Positions 8,948 to 18,486 of a stretch of 64,000 nt of DNA are shown one piece after another. The position numbers and the translations under genes were made by a program. Where the stretch lies: positions 1 to 64,000 of the forward strand of contig CAXKXX010000007.1 of assembly GCA_964059975.1 (NCBI GenBank), in the 5' to 3' direction. Numbering within the stretch: the first letter of the stretch is position 1; each line of letters opens with the position of its first letter. This DNA comes from CAXKXX01 sp964059975. GTDB taxonomy: Bacteria > Pseudomonadota > Gammaproteobacteria > Enterobacterales > Enterobacteriaceae. The notes beneath the pieces were generated by a model. It did no database searches. It worked only from the letters and a program-made list of their open reading frames with translations, and had not been told where the DNA came from.

Positions 8948-9312
8948 TTCTTTGACCGTTATGAAATTAGCGAGCATATCACTTTCATTCGTACCTATAT
9001 CTTGGAAATACATAAAGAGGCTGAAGATCGTAGTAAGCACGAGTTTTTAATGTCCTAAGAGAATATGCTCAATTCTTTAAAAGGGCGAGAAAGTTCTAAT
9101 TTTCCACATTCTAAGCGCTCTGTTACTGCATAAAAAGCTGATGAAACTTCTAATGTGGCGAAATCAGCCTCGCATCCATCGCTCTAATTAATGACTCTTT
9201 CCCCCACATATAGACAGAAAAACTACTATTTCTGTCTAAACAATGACACGGGTTCACTTAATCGGGCTAGAGCTCCAGATATTTTTCCCGGCGCACAGAC
9301 AGGTATGTATCT
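8948..9312 (+). pseudogene. hflX: Decayed hflX (ribosome-splitting GTPase), N-terminal fossil
   Basis: Directly downstream of hfq, where E. coli has hflX. The frame reads FFDRYEISEHITF...EDRSKHEFLMS-stop (E. coli MFDRYDAGEQAVL...EDLQEFESLVSS), then in the same frame FPHSKRSV..-stop-KADE (APHPKYFVGEGKAVE), and in another frame RAPDIFPGAQTG (LILDIFAQRART). The start codon has become TTC and in-frame stops interrupt the frame. Only about the first 120 residues are recoverable; the GTPase domain is gone. A 10-bp perfect inverted repeat (9211-9220 with 9229-9238) lies within it. Confidence 0.75.
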
Positions 9313-9589
9313 AAGTTTTAAGTAGAGCCCATACATCTTTAGAAGATTGAGAGAAGGCCATATTCACAAACGTCTGTATTAGATTTATAGGAGATAGGAA
9401 AAAGAATCGGAAAGGCTAATTTACTAGTACGAGACATGCTAGTGAACTACTGGGCATTAAGTGATACTGTTTCCAAAAATAAAAAGGATTGCTCAGTTTT
9501 ATCGGAGAATGATCGTACTTTAAATTTGATAATCTACTGTACTATAAGCGTAATCTTATAGTATCTCATCATAAAATATGGAGCTAAAC
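9313..9589. other. Region upstream of hflK
   Basis: About 280 bases following the hflX fossil. It holds no gene that I can see and must contain whatever promoter now drives hflKC, unless transcription reads through from hfq. A GGAG at 9580-9583 is the ribosome site of hflK. Confidence 0.4.
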
Positions 9590-10849
9590 ATGGCGTGGAA
9601 TCAGCCCGGTAATAACGGACAGGACCGCGATCCGTGGGGGAGCAGCAAAAATAATAGCGGCAACTCCGAGGGCAAAAAAAATGGTCGCAAACAAACACTA
9701 TCCACTTTAGATGATATTTTTCATGCCTTAAGTAAAAAGCTAGGCAGCCTAAGTGTATCTAAAGGCTCTAATAGTAATAAAAGTGACCCCGGAGGTGTAA
9801 TTCCAGGCCTCAGCGGACGCGTAATCTGTATTTTACTAGCTATAGTCATGGTGGCCTGGGCGGCCAGCGGTTTTTATACTATCAAGGAAGCCGAACGTGG
9901 CGTAGTGACTCGATTCGGTAAATTTAGCTATCTCGTGCAGCCAGGTTTGAATTGGAAGCCGACTTTCATCGACGAAGTGCGCCCGGTTAACGTAGAGTCT
10001 GTGCGAGAATTAGCCGCTTCTGGCGTGATGTTGACTTGCGATGAAAACGTAGTACGTGTGGAAATGAATGTGCAGTACCGTGTCACTAATCCAGAAACTT
10101 ATTTATTCAGTGTCGTAAATGCTGATGATAGCTTGAGTCAAGCCACTGATAGCGCTTTACGCGGCGTAATTGGTAAATACTCAATGGATCGCATACTAAC
10201 CGAAGGCCGTACTGTGGTACGTAATGATACTCAGCGTATGTTGGAAGAAACTATTCGTCCTTACAGCATGGGTATTACGTTGCTAGACGTCAATTTCCAA
10301 GCGGCTCGTCCTCCAGAGGAAGTGAAAGCATCGTTCGATGATGCCATTGCTGCACGCGAAAATGAACAGCAGTACATCCGGGAAGCAGAGGCCTATGCTA
10401 ATGAGGTACAACCCCGGGCTAACGGCCAGGCACAGCGATTACTGGAGGACGCTAAAGCATATAAGGAGCGCACTATTTTAGAAGCTCAAGGCGAAGTCGC
10501 TCGCTTTGTTAAATTACTTCCAGAATATAAGTCGGCCCCAGAAATTACTCGAGAAAGACTGTATATCGAAACTATGGAAAAAGTTTTAAGTCACACCCGT
10601 AAGATACTAGTTAGTGAAAAGGGCAACAACATGATAGTGCTACCAATCGATCAAATACTAGGTAGGCACATAAATCTCCCCGAATACACTAATGACAAAG
10701 ATACCCGGGTGATTCGCCTTACACCACCGGATCATTCTTCTGAAGACGGAAGCAATACAAGCAGTCGATCAGTACCCAGTGATTCTAATATGAACCAACA
10801 TCGTAAAAATATACAGCGTGACGCCACTACTCGTGTAGGGAGAGAATAA
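9590..10849 (+). CDS. hflK: FtsH modulator HflK
   Basis: SPFH/band-7 membrane protein that with HflC forms a large cage around the FtsH protease in the inner membrane. A Gly/Asn-rich N-terminus (WNQPGNNGQDRDPWG, as in E. coli) is followed by one transmembrane helix (about 78-100), the band-7 domain and a coiled-coil region (about 235-300). I use the ATG at 9590 rather than the one at 9578: GGAG lies 6 bases before it, and it gives MAWNQ and exactly the E. coli length of 419 aa. It is 3 bases upstream of hflC, a translationally coupled pair. Confidence 0.96.
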   Translation: MAWNQPGNNGQDRDPWGSSKNNSGNSEGKKNGRKQTLSTLDDIFHALSKKLGSLSVSKGSNSNKSDPGGVIPGLSGRVICILLAIVMVAWAASGFYTIKEAERGVVTRFGKFSYLVQPGLNWKPTFIDEVRPVNVESVRELAASGVMLTCDENVVRVEMNVQYRVTNPETYLFSVVNADDSLSQATDSALRGVIGKYSMDRILTEGRTVVRNDTQRMLEETIRPYSMGITLLDVNFQAARPPEEVKASFDDAIAARENEQQYIREAEAYANEVQPRANGQAQRLLEDAKAYKERTILEAQGEVARFVKLLPEYKSAPEITRERLYIETMEKVLSHTRKILVSEKGNNMIVLPIDQILGRHINLPEYTNDKDTRVIRLTPPDHSSEDGSNTSSRSVPSDSNMNQHRKNIQRDATTRVGRE

Positions 10850-10852
10850 TCA

Positions 10853-11857
10853 ATGCATAAATCTTTTTTAACGACTATCCTTGGAGTTCTGATAGCGTTA
10901 TACGCCTCACTGTTTGTAGTACATGAAGGTCAGCGTGGCATCGTTTTACGGTTTGGAAAAGTTCTTCGTGATAGTGAAAATAAACCGCTAGTCTATGTAC
11001 CGGGTCTACATTTTAAGCTCCCTTTTATTGAAACAGTAAAAAGCTTAGATGCACGCATTCAGACCATGGATAATCAAGCTGATCGTTTCGTTACTAATGA
11101 AAAAAAAGACCTCATTGTTGATTCTTATCTGAAATGGAGTATTAGTGACTTCAGTCGTTACTATCTGGCAACTGGAGGAGGCGACGTCTCTCAGGCCGAA
11201 GTGCTATTAAAACGTAAATTCAGTGACCGATTGCGTTCGGAAATAGGACGTCTAGACGTAAAGGAAATCGTGACTGATTCGCGTGGAAAGCTGATGTCAG
11301 ATGTGCGCACTGCACTAAATACTGGTACTCTGGGAGAAGGCGAAGAAGCAGTTACCAATGGGGCCGATTATGTTATTGCCTCCGCAGCGGCACGGATCGA
11401 ACAAGAGACTATCGGAAAACAGACGTCATTTAACTCAAATAGCATGGCAGCTCTAGGTATTGAAGTAATCGATGTGCGTGTCAAGCAAATTAACCTTCCG
11501 GCCGAAGTTTCTGATGCTATCTATCAACGTATGCGTGCTGAACGAGAAGCAGTGGCGCGTCGTTTGCGTTCTCAAGGACAGGAAGAAGCCGAGAAACTTC
11601 GTGCTACTGCGGACTATGAAGTGACACGCACTTTAGCAGAATCCGAGAGGCAGGCGCGTATCACTCGCGGCGAAGGAGATGCAGAATCGGCTAAACTATT
11701 TGCCAACGCGTTTACCCGAGCCCCAGACTTCTACGCATTTATTCGTAGCTTGCGGGCCTATGAAGCCAGCTTCAATAGTAATCAAGACCTAATGGTACTC
11801 ACGCCAGACAGCGACTTCTTCCGATATATGAAGCCACCGATTGCGGCGCGCAAGTAA
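10853..11857 (+). CDS. hflC: FtsH modulator HflC
   Basis: Partner of HflK in the FtsH-HflKC complex. An N-terminal membrane anchor (about residues 4-22) is followed by a band-7 domain beginning EGQRGIVLRFGK and a charged coiled coil (about 220-285). 334 aa, the same as E. coli. It starts 3 bases after hflK ends, next to a GGGAGAG ribosome site within the hflK end. yjeT, which follows in E. coli, is absent. Confidence 0.97.
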   Translation: MHKSFLTTILGVLIALYASLFVVHEGQRGIVLRFGKVLRDSENKPLVYVPGLHFKLPFIETVKSLDARIQTMDNQADRFVTNEKKDLIVDSYLKWSISDFSRYYLATGGGDVSQAEVLLKRKFSDRLRSEIGRLDVKEIVTDSRGKLMSDVRTALNTGTLGEGEEAVTNGADYVIASAAARIEQETIGKQTSFNSNSMAALGIEVIDVRVKQINLPAEVSDAIYQRMRAEREAVARRLRSQGQEEAEKLRATADYEVTRTLAESERQARITRGEGDAESAKLFANAFTRAPDFYAFIRSLRAYEASFNSNQDLMVLTPDSDFFRYMKPPIAARK

Positions 11858-12167
11858 TTACAGTGTCTAATACTTAGAGGGTACTTAATCGTGTGATTTT
11901 TATTTTTATAGAGACGCATGACTTTAACAGTCCACCAGATGCACGAATGAGTTTTAAAACTAAAAATCTAGATGCCATAATGCCTAAAAATCTTAAAGCA
12001 AAATGCTGTTAACGAAGATATCCTATTTTGAACGTATGCCCGAACTCAATTGAACAGCATAAAAAGAGTAACGTTTGTCTAAAATATATAATATTTAGTA
12101 TGAAAGTACTGAAAATTGAAAATTACAGTGGTAAAATTTATTTTTAAGCAATTGGTGATTTTAAAAG
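11858..12167. other. hflC-purA intergenic region
   Basis: 310 AT-rich bases. In E. coli this gap holds the small gene yjeT; no trace is readable. A TATAAT-like sequence occurs near 12088, but no convincing -35 partner was found. Presumably it contains the purA promoter. Confidence 0.4.
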
Positions 12168-13466
12168 ATGGGCAAGAACGTCGTGGTGCTAGGAACCCAA
12201 TGGGGTGACGAAGGCAAAGGTAAAGTTGTAGACCTTCTCACTGAAAGTGCTCGGTATGTTGTGCGCTATCAAGGTGGTCACAACGCCGGTCACACTCTAG
12301 TTATTAACGGTGAGAAAACGGTCTTACATTTACTTCCTTCCGGAATCCTACGGGAAAACGTCACTAGTATTATAGGAAATGGCGTTGTTCTAGCCCCAGA
12401 TGCGTTAATGAAAGAAATTAAAGAACTAGAATCACGAGGCATTCCAGTACGTAAACGACTATTGGTATCACACGCTTGTCCATTAATCTTGCCTTACCAC
12501 ATTGCGCTAGATAATGCACGAGAGAAAGCACGGGGCGCGAAAGCAATCGGTACTACAGGCCGGGGCATCGGACCGGCCTATGAAGATAAAATAGCACGAC
12601 GTGGCTTGAGAGCGAGTGATCTATTTAACAAAAAAACTTTTGCGGTTAAACTTAAAGAAGTTATTGATTATCATAATTTTCAGTTAGTAAATTACTATAA
12701 ATCCGAAGCCATTGACTACCAAGAAACTCTAGATTACATGCTATCTATCACTGATATCTTAACTTCCATGGTGACTGATGTTTCTGAACTTTTAAACAAT
12801 GCCAGGAAACGCGGCGATGCAATTATATTTGAAGGTGCTCAGGGAACTCAATTAGATATTGATCACGGAACTTATCCATATGTAACATCCTCTAATACCA
12901 CCGCGGGCGGAGTGGCCACAGGATCAGGCTTCGGTCCGAGTCACTTGGATTACATACTGGGCATTCTCAAAGCCTACTCCACCCGCGTAGGGTCGGGCCC
13001 TTTCCCAACCGAATTATTCGACATAACTGGAGAACATCTATGCAAGCAAGGTAATGAATTCGGTACTACCACCGGACGACGGCGCCGCACTGGATGGCTA
13101 GACGCGGTTGCAGTTCGCCGCGCAGCACAGATTAATTCTTTGTCAGGTTTTTGCTTAACTAAGATAGATGTTCTAAATGGATTAGAAGAAGTGAAGATCT
13201 GTGTTGGCTATCGTATGCTCGATGGTCGCAAAATGACTACTTGTCCCTCAGTAGAAGAAGAGTGGGAAGGCATAAAACCTATCTATGAAAGTATGCCAGG
13301 ATGGAACGAAAATATTTTTAATGTGACAGAGTACAGCAAATTGCCCAAGGCCTCTTTGAACTACATCAGGCGCATCGAAGAACTAACGGGTGTTCCGGTA
13401 GATATTATCTCTACCGGACCAGACCGAAGTGAAACTATGATTTTAAATAATCCGTTCAGCATATAA
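12168..13466 (+). CDS. purA: Adenylosuccinate synthetase
   Basis: Joins IMP and aspartate using GTP to form adenylosuccinate, the first committed step to AMP. The N-terminal GTP-binding loop WGDEGKGK (about 11-18), GGHNAGHT, the IMP-binding TTGRGIGP, and the C-terminal TTGRRRRTGW and STGPDRS segments are all intact. 432 aa, identical in length to E. coli. Adenine nucleotide synthesis from IMP is retained even though surrounding genes are lost. Confidence 0.98.
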   Translation: MGKNVVVLGTQWGDEGKGKVVDLLTESARYVVRYQGGHNAGHTLVINGEKTVLHLLPSGILRENVTSIIGNGVVLAPDALMKEIKELESRGIPVRKRLLVSHACPLILPYHIALDNAREKARGAKAIGTTGRGIGPAYEDKIARRGLRASDLFNKKTFAVKLKEVIDYHNFQLVNYYKSEAIDYQETLDYMLSITDILTSMVTDVSELLNNARKRGDAIIFEGAQGTQLDIDHGTYPYVTSSNTTAGGVATGSGFGPSHLDYILGILKAYSTRVGSGPFPTELFDITGEHLCKQGNEFGTTTGRRRRTGWLDAVAVRRAAQINSLSGFCLTKIDVLNGLEEVKICVGYRMLDGRKMTTCPSVEEEWEGIKPIYESMPGWNENIFNVTEYSKLPKASLNYIRRIEELTGVPVDIISTGPDRSETMILNNPFSI

Positions 13467-14212
13467 TCACCTCTTATTATTTAATAGTGCAGGACGATCG
13501 TAAGGTAAAGTTCATCGAATCTAGACGCCCCTCCTTCCGCTCTTCATCGTATCTACTCTCCCTTGCTTTCGGATCTAAAGAAAATTTTTGATAGCTCTCC
13601 TAAAACTTGAGACACGCTAAATAACTGTCCAGGAATTTTCTATCTAATTTATTATCTAAAGATTAAAATCTTAAAGAATTTTGATAAAGTAGACTTATCA
13701 ATATGATTGATATGACGATTAGACATACATGTATAATTAATAACCTTTATTTATATTTTATATGGGGCCAATCTATATGGCATCGAGCTGCCACTAAACG
13801 AAAATGATTGACAGGTCGTAAGCGGAAGAGCTCTAAGAACTAGCCTAGACACATATGCTTCAGATAATTAATTACGCAAGCCATATTGATTTTAACGCTG
13901 CGTTACTCGAGAGCATAGCGGCATATTTTTAAGCAAACCCGAAGAGAGGCTGCTCATTGGAGCGAAGTGATAAGAACATTGGGGTTGATTGCATTGATCA
14001 GCTATCGCATTAATTTCTATTATGCAAGCTCTTTTTATCGATTAAATGAGATGCGCTTGTTGAAGCGATCAAGATTACAATAAAAGCTTGATAAAAATTC
14101 TAACTGAAAAAGTTGAAATAAATTTCTTACTCTACAAGCTAATGCTTGTCAAAAAACGTCGTTGAGCCAGAAAGTTCAGCGAAATCCTGCTGATGACAAA
14201 AGAGGTATCGAG
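13467..14212. other. purA-rnr spacer with nsrR remains
   Basis: About 750 bases. The second half holds the nsrR fossil, listed separately. The first part (13467-13840) shows no readable gene. A TTG-initiated extension of the rnr frame back to 14162 is possible but is not supported. Confidence 0.55.
13849..14060 (+). pseudogene. nsrR: Decayed nsrR (nitric-oxide-sensing repressor) fossil
   Basis: In E. coli nsrR sits between purA and rnr. Three plus-strand fragments in three frames follow E. coli NsrR in order: THMLQIINYAS (NHMVKIINQLS) from 13852, EHSGIFLSKPEE..LLIG (KNGGIRLGKPASAIRIG) from 13911, and VDCIDQLSH-stop-FLLCKL (VNCSSEFCHITPACRL) from 13984. Two of the three Fe-S cysteine positions are still visible. 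At least two frameshifts and several stops separate them. The NO-responsive Rrf2 regulator is therefore dead. Confidence 0.7.
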
Positions 14213-16645
14213 ATGTCAAAAGATCCATTTCTGGAACGAGAAGCAGAAAAATATAAATCCCCAATTCCTAGCCGAGAATATATTCTCGCTCATCTGGAGA
14301 AAAGGGTAACGCCAGTCAACCGAGATACGCTATCTAGAGAGCTGGTATTAACCGGAGAAAAAGACCTAAAAGCGTTACGTCGTCGCCTTCGGGCGATGGA
14401 ACGTGACGGTCAATTAATATTTACTCACCGACAGTGCTATGCGCTTCCGGAGCATCTCGATCTACTACGGGGCACCGTTATCGGACACAGGGATGGCTAT
14501 GGTTTTCTACGTATTGAATGCAGAAAAGATGATCTGTACCTTTCGGCGAAGCAAATGAATATGGCGATTCATGACGATGTAGTTTTAGCTCAAGCCTTGG
14601 AAGCTGACAGAAAAGGGCGGCGGGAGGCGCGCATCGTTCGTGTTCTGGTTCCTAAAAATAGTCAGATTATCGGTCGTTTTTTCTTAGATTCTGGTACTGG
14701 GTTCGTCGTTCCAAATGATAGTCGCTTGAGCTTTGATATTTTGGTCCCAGAATACGATAAAAGTGGTGCACGTATGGGCTACATGGTCGTGGTAGAGCTG
14801 ATTCAGCGCCCTACTCAGCATACTAAAGCAATAGGAAAAATCGTTGAAATCCTAGGCGATAGGATAGGCCCTAGCATGATAGCAGATATAGCAATGCGCA
14901 CCTACGAAATCCCTTATAATTGGCCACTTAAAGTAAAAGCGCAGATAGATAATCTTAGCGAAAAGGTACCTGACTCGGCCAAAAAAGGTCGAATTGATCT
15001 ACGTAAGATGCCGCTAGTTACTATTGATGAGGAAGATGCATGCGATTTTGACGATGCAGTTTACTGTGAAAAAAAACTCGGTGGCGGCTGGTGCTTATGG
15101 GTAGCGGTTGCTGATGTTAGCTATTACGTACGCCCATTTACTGCAATAGATGAAGAGGCACGAAACCGTGCCGTATCCGTATACTTTCCATCGCAAGTAA
15201 TCCCAATGCTACCTGAGGCTCTATCTAACGGTCTATGCTCTCTTAATCCACAAGTCGAGCGTCTATGCATGGTATGTGAGATGACCATTTCCGATCAAGG
15301 TCAGTTATTAAACGCCAAGTTTTACGAGGCAGTGATAAGCTCTCACGCGAGATTAACCTACAATCAGGTTTGGCAAATTTTAAAAGGCGATCAGACGCTA
15401 CGTGAATACTATCGACCCCTCGTAAAACATTTAGAAGAATTACACGCGATGTATCGCAAGCTAGATCAGTCACGCGCTGAACGTGGAGGGATCACCTTTG
15501 AAAAAGAAAAAGCAAAATTCATATTAAATACTGAACGCCGCATCGAACGTGTTGAGCCTTCAGTACGTAACGATGCTCATAAGTTGATCGAAGAATGCAT
15601 GATCATAGCCAATATTTCCGCCGCCCGCTTTGTCGAGAATCATAATACACCAGCACTATTCCGAGTGCACGATCGCCCGAGCGACGATCATATCTCAGTA
15701 CTGCGTAGTGTCCTAAGCGAACTAAGATTGACGCTTGGTGGTGGCAATAAACCAAATTCGAAAGATTACGCTACACTAATGCATGAAATTTCCGAACGCT
15801 CTGACCATGAAATGCTAAAAACCATGTTATTACGCTCAATGAAACAAGCGATTTATGATCCGGAAAATCGTGGCCACTTCGGTCTTGCTTTGCCTTCTTA
15901 TGTACACTTTACCTCGCCTATCCGCCGTTATCCCGATTTAATCATGCACCGCGCGATTAAATCCCAATTAGAGCAACAGAATATTGCATTGCAAGATCAT
16001 TTTATGCCAAGCGCCGGAGTGCATAGAAAATTTGAAGAAATGTTGAAGCTGGGATCACACTGTTCAATGGCAGAACGCCGCGCAGACGAAGCAACCCGCA
16101 ATGTTGACGACTGGTTGAAGTGTGATTATATGCAGGATCACATTGGTAGTACATTTACTGGAGTCGTGGCGAATGTTACTAACTTTGGATTTTTTGTACG
16201 CTTAAACGATCTCTTTATCGATGGCCTCGTACATGTATCGTCTTTAGATAATGACTATTATCGTTATGATAGCATCGGACAACGACTTGTCGGTGAATCG
16301 TCCGGAATCGTTTACCGTCTAGGCGATACGGTAGAAGTCCGCGTTGAAGCAGCGAATTTGGACGAAAGAAAGCTGGATTTCTCACTAGTATCTGGATGCC
16401 GTAAGCTCTATCATAAAGTTAAAGTTGAACGAGATCGAGGCAAAATAAGAGGTCGGTGCACTCCAAGAGAGCATACCGGTGAAACCCCTATGGCTCGGTC
16501 GCACTTGCAGATAAAAGATCCTAGTGAAAAAGCATCAGTTAATTCTAAATCCTATAAAAAAGCCTGTAATCAAGATTTCAATAATCTCGGTGAGATAGTA
16601 AAACGAGAAAAACGCAAGGTTAAGAAAATGGCGAAAAAGGCTTAG
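14213..16645 (+). CDS. rnr: Ribonuclease R
   Basis: Processive 3'-5' exoribonuclease that degrades structured RNA, including rRNA and tagged mRNA. Helix-turn-helix and cold-shock domains (about 20-230) precede the RNB domain with catalytic aspartates at 272, 278, 280 and 281 (TIDEEDACDFDDAV), the same numbers as E. coli, then an S1 domain (about 640-725, GVVANVTNFGFFVRL) and a Lys-rich basic tail. I take the ATG at 14213, with GAGG 8 bases upstream and MSKDPFLEREAEKY matching E. coli MSQDPF; a TTG at 14162 would add 17 unmatched residues. 810 aa against 813. Confidence 0.96.
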   Translation: MSKDPFLEREAEKYKSPIPSREYILAHLEKRVTPVNRDTLSRELVLTGEKDLKALRRRLRAMERDGQLIFTHRQCYALPEHLDLLRGTVIGHRDGYGFLRIECRKDDLYLSAKQMNMAIHDDVVLAQALEADRKGRREARIVRVLVPKNSQIIGRFFLDSGTGFVVPNDSRLSFDILVPEYDKSGARMGYMVVVELIQRPTQHTKAIGKIVEILGDRIGPSMIADIAMRTYEIPYNWPLKVKAQIDNLSEKVPDSAKKGRIDLRKMPLVTIDEEDACDFDDAVYCEKKLGGGWCLWVAVADVSYYVRPFTAIDEEARNRAVSVYFPSQVIPMLPEALSNGLCSLNPQVERLCMVCEMTISDQGQLLNAKFYEAVISSHARLTYNQVWQILKGDQTLREYYRPLVKHLEELHAMYRKLDQSRAERGGITFEKEKAKFILNTERRIERVEPSVRNDAHKLIEECMIIANISAARFVENHNTPALFRVHDRPSDDHISVLRSVLSELRLTLGGGNKPNSKDYATLMHEISERSDHEMLKTMLLRSMKQAIYDPENRGHFGLALPSYVHFTSPIRRYPDLIMHRAIKSQLEQQNIALQDHFMPSAGVHRKFEEMLKLGSHCSMAERRADEATRNVDDWLKCDYMQDHIGSTFTGVVANVTNFGFFVRLNDLFIDGLVHVSSLDNDYYRYDSIGQRLVGESSGIVYRLGDTVEVRVEAANLDERKLDFSLVSGCRKLYHKVKVERDRGKIRGRCTPREHTGETPMARSHLQIKDPSEKASVNSKSYKKACNQDFNNLGEIVKREKRKVKKMAKKA

Positions 16646-16767
16646 AAAATATGATCGAAGTGATTCAAACCTAAGTCAATAATCAAAGAAAAGGTTGCCG
16701 AATAGGCAGTGCACCCAACCGGGACCCCATTATTAGTGCATAACAGACAAACAATAAAAAAGTTATC

Positions 16768-17529
16768 ATGAGCGAAATGATTTATGGCATTCACGCCATA
16801 CAAGCTCTTTTAGAATCTGATCCACAACGATTTCTAGAAGTATTCATCCTTAAAAAGCCACATTTGCGTCATTTGCATCTGCTAACCACTAATTTAGAAT
16901 CTGGCGGCATTGCTGTACATCCAGCGACCCGAGAGTCATTGGATAGAAAGGTGGGAAGAAAAGCACATCAGGGGATCGTCGCTAGGGTTCGAGAGTTTTG
17001 TACCCCAAAAGAACACGATTTGCAAGGGCTAATAAAAAACGTTGATACTCCCTTTTTACTAGTTCTAGATGGCGTAACCGATCCGCATAATCTTGGAGCG
17101 TGCCTACGTACCGCTGATGCCGCAGGCGTACATGCCGTAATTGTACCACGTGACCGCTCTGCCCCATTGAACGCTGTTGCTAAAAAAGTAGCTTGTGGTG
17201 CTGCAGAGCACGTACCTCTGATCCGTGTTACCAACCTAGCCCGCACTCTACGCTCATTACAAGAAATGAGCGTCTGGCTTGTAGGAACTTCTGGAGAAAC
17301 ATCTAATACGCTATACCAGACCAAAATCATAGGATCCGCAGCACTCATAATGGGATCGGAATCTAGAGGCATGCGACATTTAACGCGTGAGCACTGCGAT
17401 AAGCTTATTAGTATTCCAATGCTTGGAAGCGTTTCTTCTGTGAATGTCTCTGTCGCCACCGGTATCTGCTTATTTGAAATAGTACGCCAGCGACTTTTTT
17501 TTCTGGCAGCCATGCGCAAAGGTAAATAA
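16768..17529 (+). CDS. rlmB: 23S rRNA (Gm2251) 2'-O-methyltransferase RlmB
   Basis: SPOUT-class methyltransferase of the P-loop nucleotide G2251 in 23S rRNA. An N-terminal substrate-binding part (MIYGIHAIQALLE) is followed by the SpoU knot with motifs DGVTDPHNLGACLRTADA, GSESRGMRHLT and SVSSVNVSVATGI. 253 aa against 243; the extra residues are a C-terminal tail. It lies 122 bases after rnr, as in E. coli. A long minus-strand open frame across it (16968-17519) is a shadow. Confidence 0.97.
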   Translation: MSEMIYGIHAIQALLESDPQRFLEVFILKKPHLRHLHLLTTNLESGGIAVHPATRESLDRKVGRKAHQGIVARVREFCTPKEHDLQGLIKNVDTPFLLVLDGVTDPHNLGACLRTADAAGVHAVIVPRDRSAPLNAVAKKVACGAAEHVPLIRVTNLARTLRSLQEMSVWLVGTSGETSNTLYQTKIIGSAALIMGSESRGMRHLTREHCDKLISIPMLGSVSSVNVSVATGICLFEIVRQRLFFLAAMRKGK

Positions 17530-17618
17530 AATGCGTGAAATCAAAAGTTAAAGCAGGAGGAAGCGGCAGATAATCTATTATATGCCGCCCTATCCATGCG
17601 AATAAATCCATACAATTC

Positions 17619-17647
17619 TTGAATTTTCTCTCATACGCTAGTATAAT
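17619..17647 (+). promoter_or_regulatory. Sigma-70 promoter of the rpsF operon
   Basis: TTGAAT (17619-17624) and a perfect TATAAT (17642-17647) are separated by 17 bases, about 105 bases before the rpsF start. This is the best promoter match seen in the window and fits a highly expressed ribosomal-protein operon. Confidence 0.7.
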
Positions 17648-17686
17648 AGGATATTAAATTTCACTTATACAATAAACACGTTCCTT

Positions 17687-17726
17687 GCTTCTTCTTTGAG
17701 GTCACTCATAAAACCCAATAAGAAGC
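17687..17726 (+). promoter_or_regulatory. Hairpin in the rpsF leader, possible S6:S18 control site
   Basis: GCTTCTT (17687-17693) pairs perfectly with AAGAAGC (17720-17726) in the untranslated leader between the promoter and the rpsF ribosome site. In other bacteria the S6:S18 dimer binds an rpsF leader structure to repress its own operon. I see a stem in the right place but have not shown the full binding motif. Confidence 0.35.
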
Positions 17727-17751
17727 TGAATAATCCAGAAGGAGCAACTCG

Positions 17752-18156
17752 ATGCGCAACTACGAAATCGTTTTGATGATTCACCCTGATCAAAGCGAAC
17801 AAGTGCATGGCATGATCGAGCGATACAGTACTACTATAGCTAATGCGCAAGGTAAGATTCATCGACTAGAAGATTGGGGACGGCGCCAACTAGCCTACCC
17901 CATAAAAAAACTGCATAAAGCTCACTACGTTCTTATAAACGTCCAAGCTCCCCAAGAAGCTATCGACGAATTAGCAACTAATTTCCAACTTAATGACGCT
18001 ATTATCCGAAATATGATTATGCTCGTTAAGAAGCCAGAAACAGCACCATCTTCAATATTAAAAGCAAAGGAAGAGCGTCGAGGGGATCGACGCGAAGACC
18101 TTATTAAAGCAATTACATCCACAGATGATTCAGGTATCGGGGACCCCGAAGATTAA
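17752..18156 (+). CDS. rpsF: 30S ribosomal protein S6
   Basis: Small-subunit platform protein that binds with S18. The N-terminus MRNYEIVLMIHPDQSEQV and the core EDWGRRQLAYPIKKLHKAHY are near-identical to E. coli. The tail after about residue 100 is charged, as in E. coli, and not conserved. Strong GGAG ribosome site (17741-17744). First gene of the rpsF-priB-rpsR-rplI operon; priB follows after 8 bases. Confidence 0.98.
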   Translation: MRNYEIVLMIHPDQSEQVHGMIERYSTTIANAQGKIHRLEDWGRRQLAYPIKKLHKAHYVLINVQAPQEAIDELATNFQLNDAIIRNMIMLVKKPETAPSSILKAKEERRGDRREDLIKAITSTDDSGIGDPED

Positions 18157-18164
18157 TTACTAGC

Positions 18165-18482
18165 GTGCCGATCAATCATATGCTCTTATCCGGAAGAGTG
18201 TGCCTTATACCAGTGAGGAAAGTCAGCCCCTCCGGCATTCCACACTGCCAATTTGTGCTCGAACACCGATCGCAGCATAGAGAAGCCGGATTTCACAGGC
18301 TAGCATGGTGTCGCATGACTACTGTTGTTAGTGGACACACACCGCAAGAATTAACTAAAAAGTTAAAAGTCGGCAGCAAAGTCATCGTGCAGGGATTTAT
18401 TACTTGCCATAAACAATGTAATGGGCTCACTAAATTAGTTCTGCATGCCGAACAAATTGAATTAATAGATTCCGGAGATTAG
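18165..18482 (+). CDS. priB: Primosomal replication protein N (PriB)
   Basis: Single-stranded-DNA-binding OB-fold protein that links PriA and DnaT in replication restart. [18 protein letters not shown] and the C-terminal [14 protein letters not shown] match E. coli closely. It starts with GTG, as the N-terminus aligns ([10 protein letters not shown] versus TNRLVLSGTV). 105 aa. It sits between rpsF and rpsR in one operon, so its retention could partly reflect location; whether priA and dnaT exist cannot be seen here. Confidence 0.96.
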
Positions 18483-18486
18483 CCAC

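Noticed and set aside
8862..9589. hfq-hflK gap considered as simple intergenic spacer
   Set aside because: HflX-like blocks in order show that it is largely a pseudogene.
14162..14212. TTG-initiated N-terminal extension of RNase R
   Set aside because: The 17 extra residues match no homologue, and the ATG at 14213 has a GAGG site and the E. coli N-terminus and active-site numbering.
16968..17519. 183-codon minus-strand frame
   Set aside because: It lies entirely over the well-conserved rlmB gene; no family resemblance of its own.
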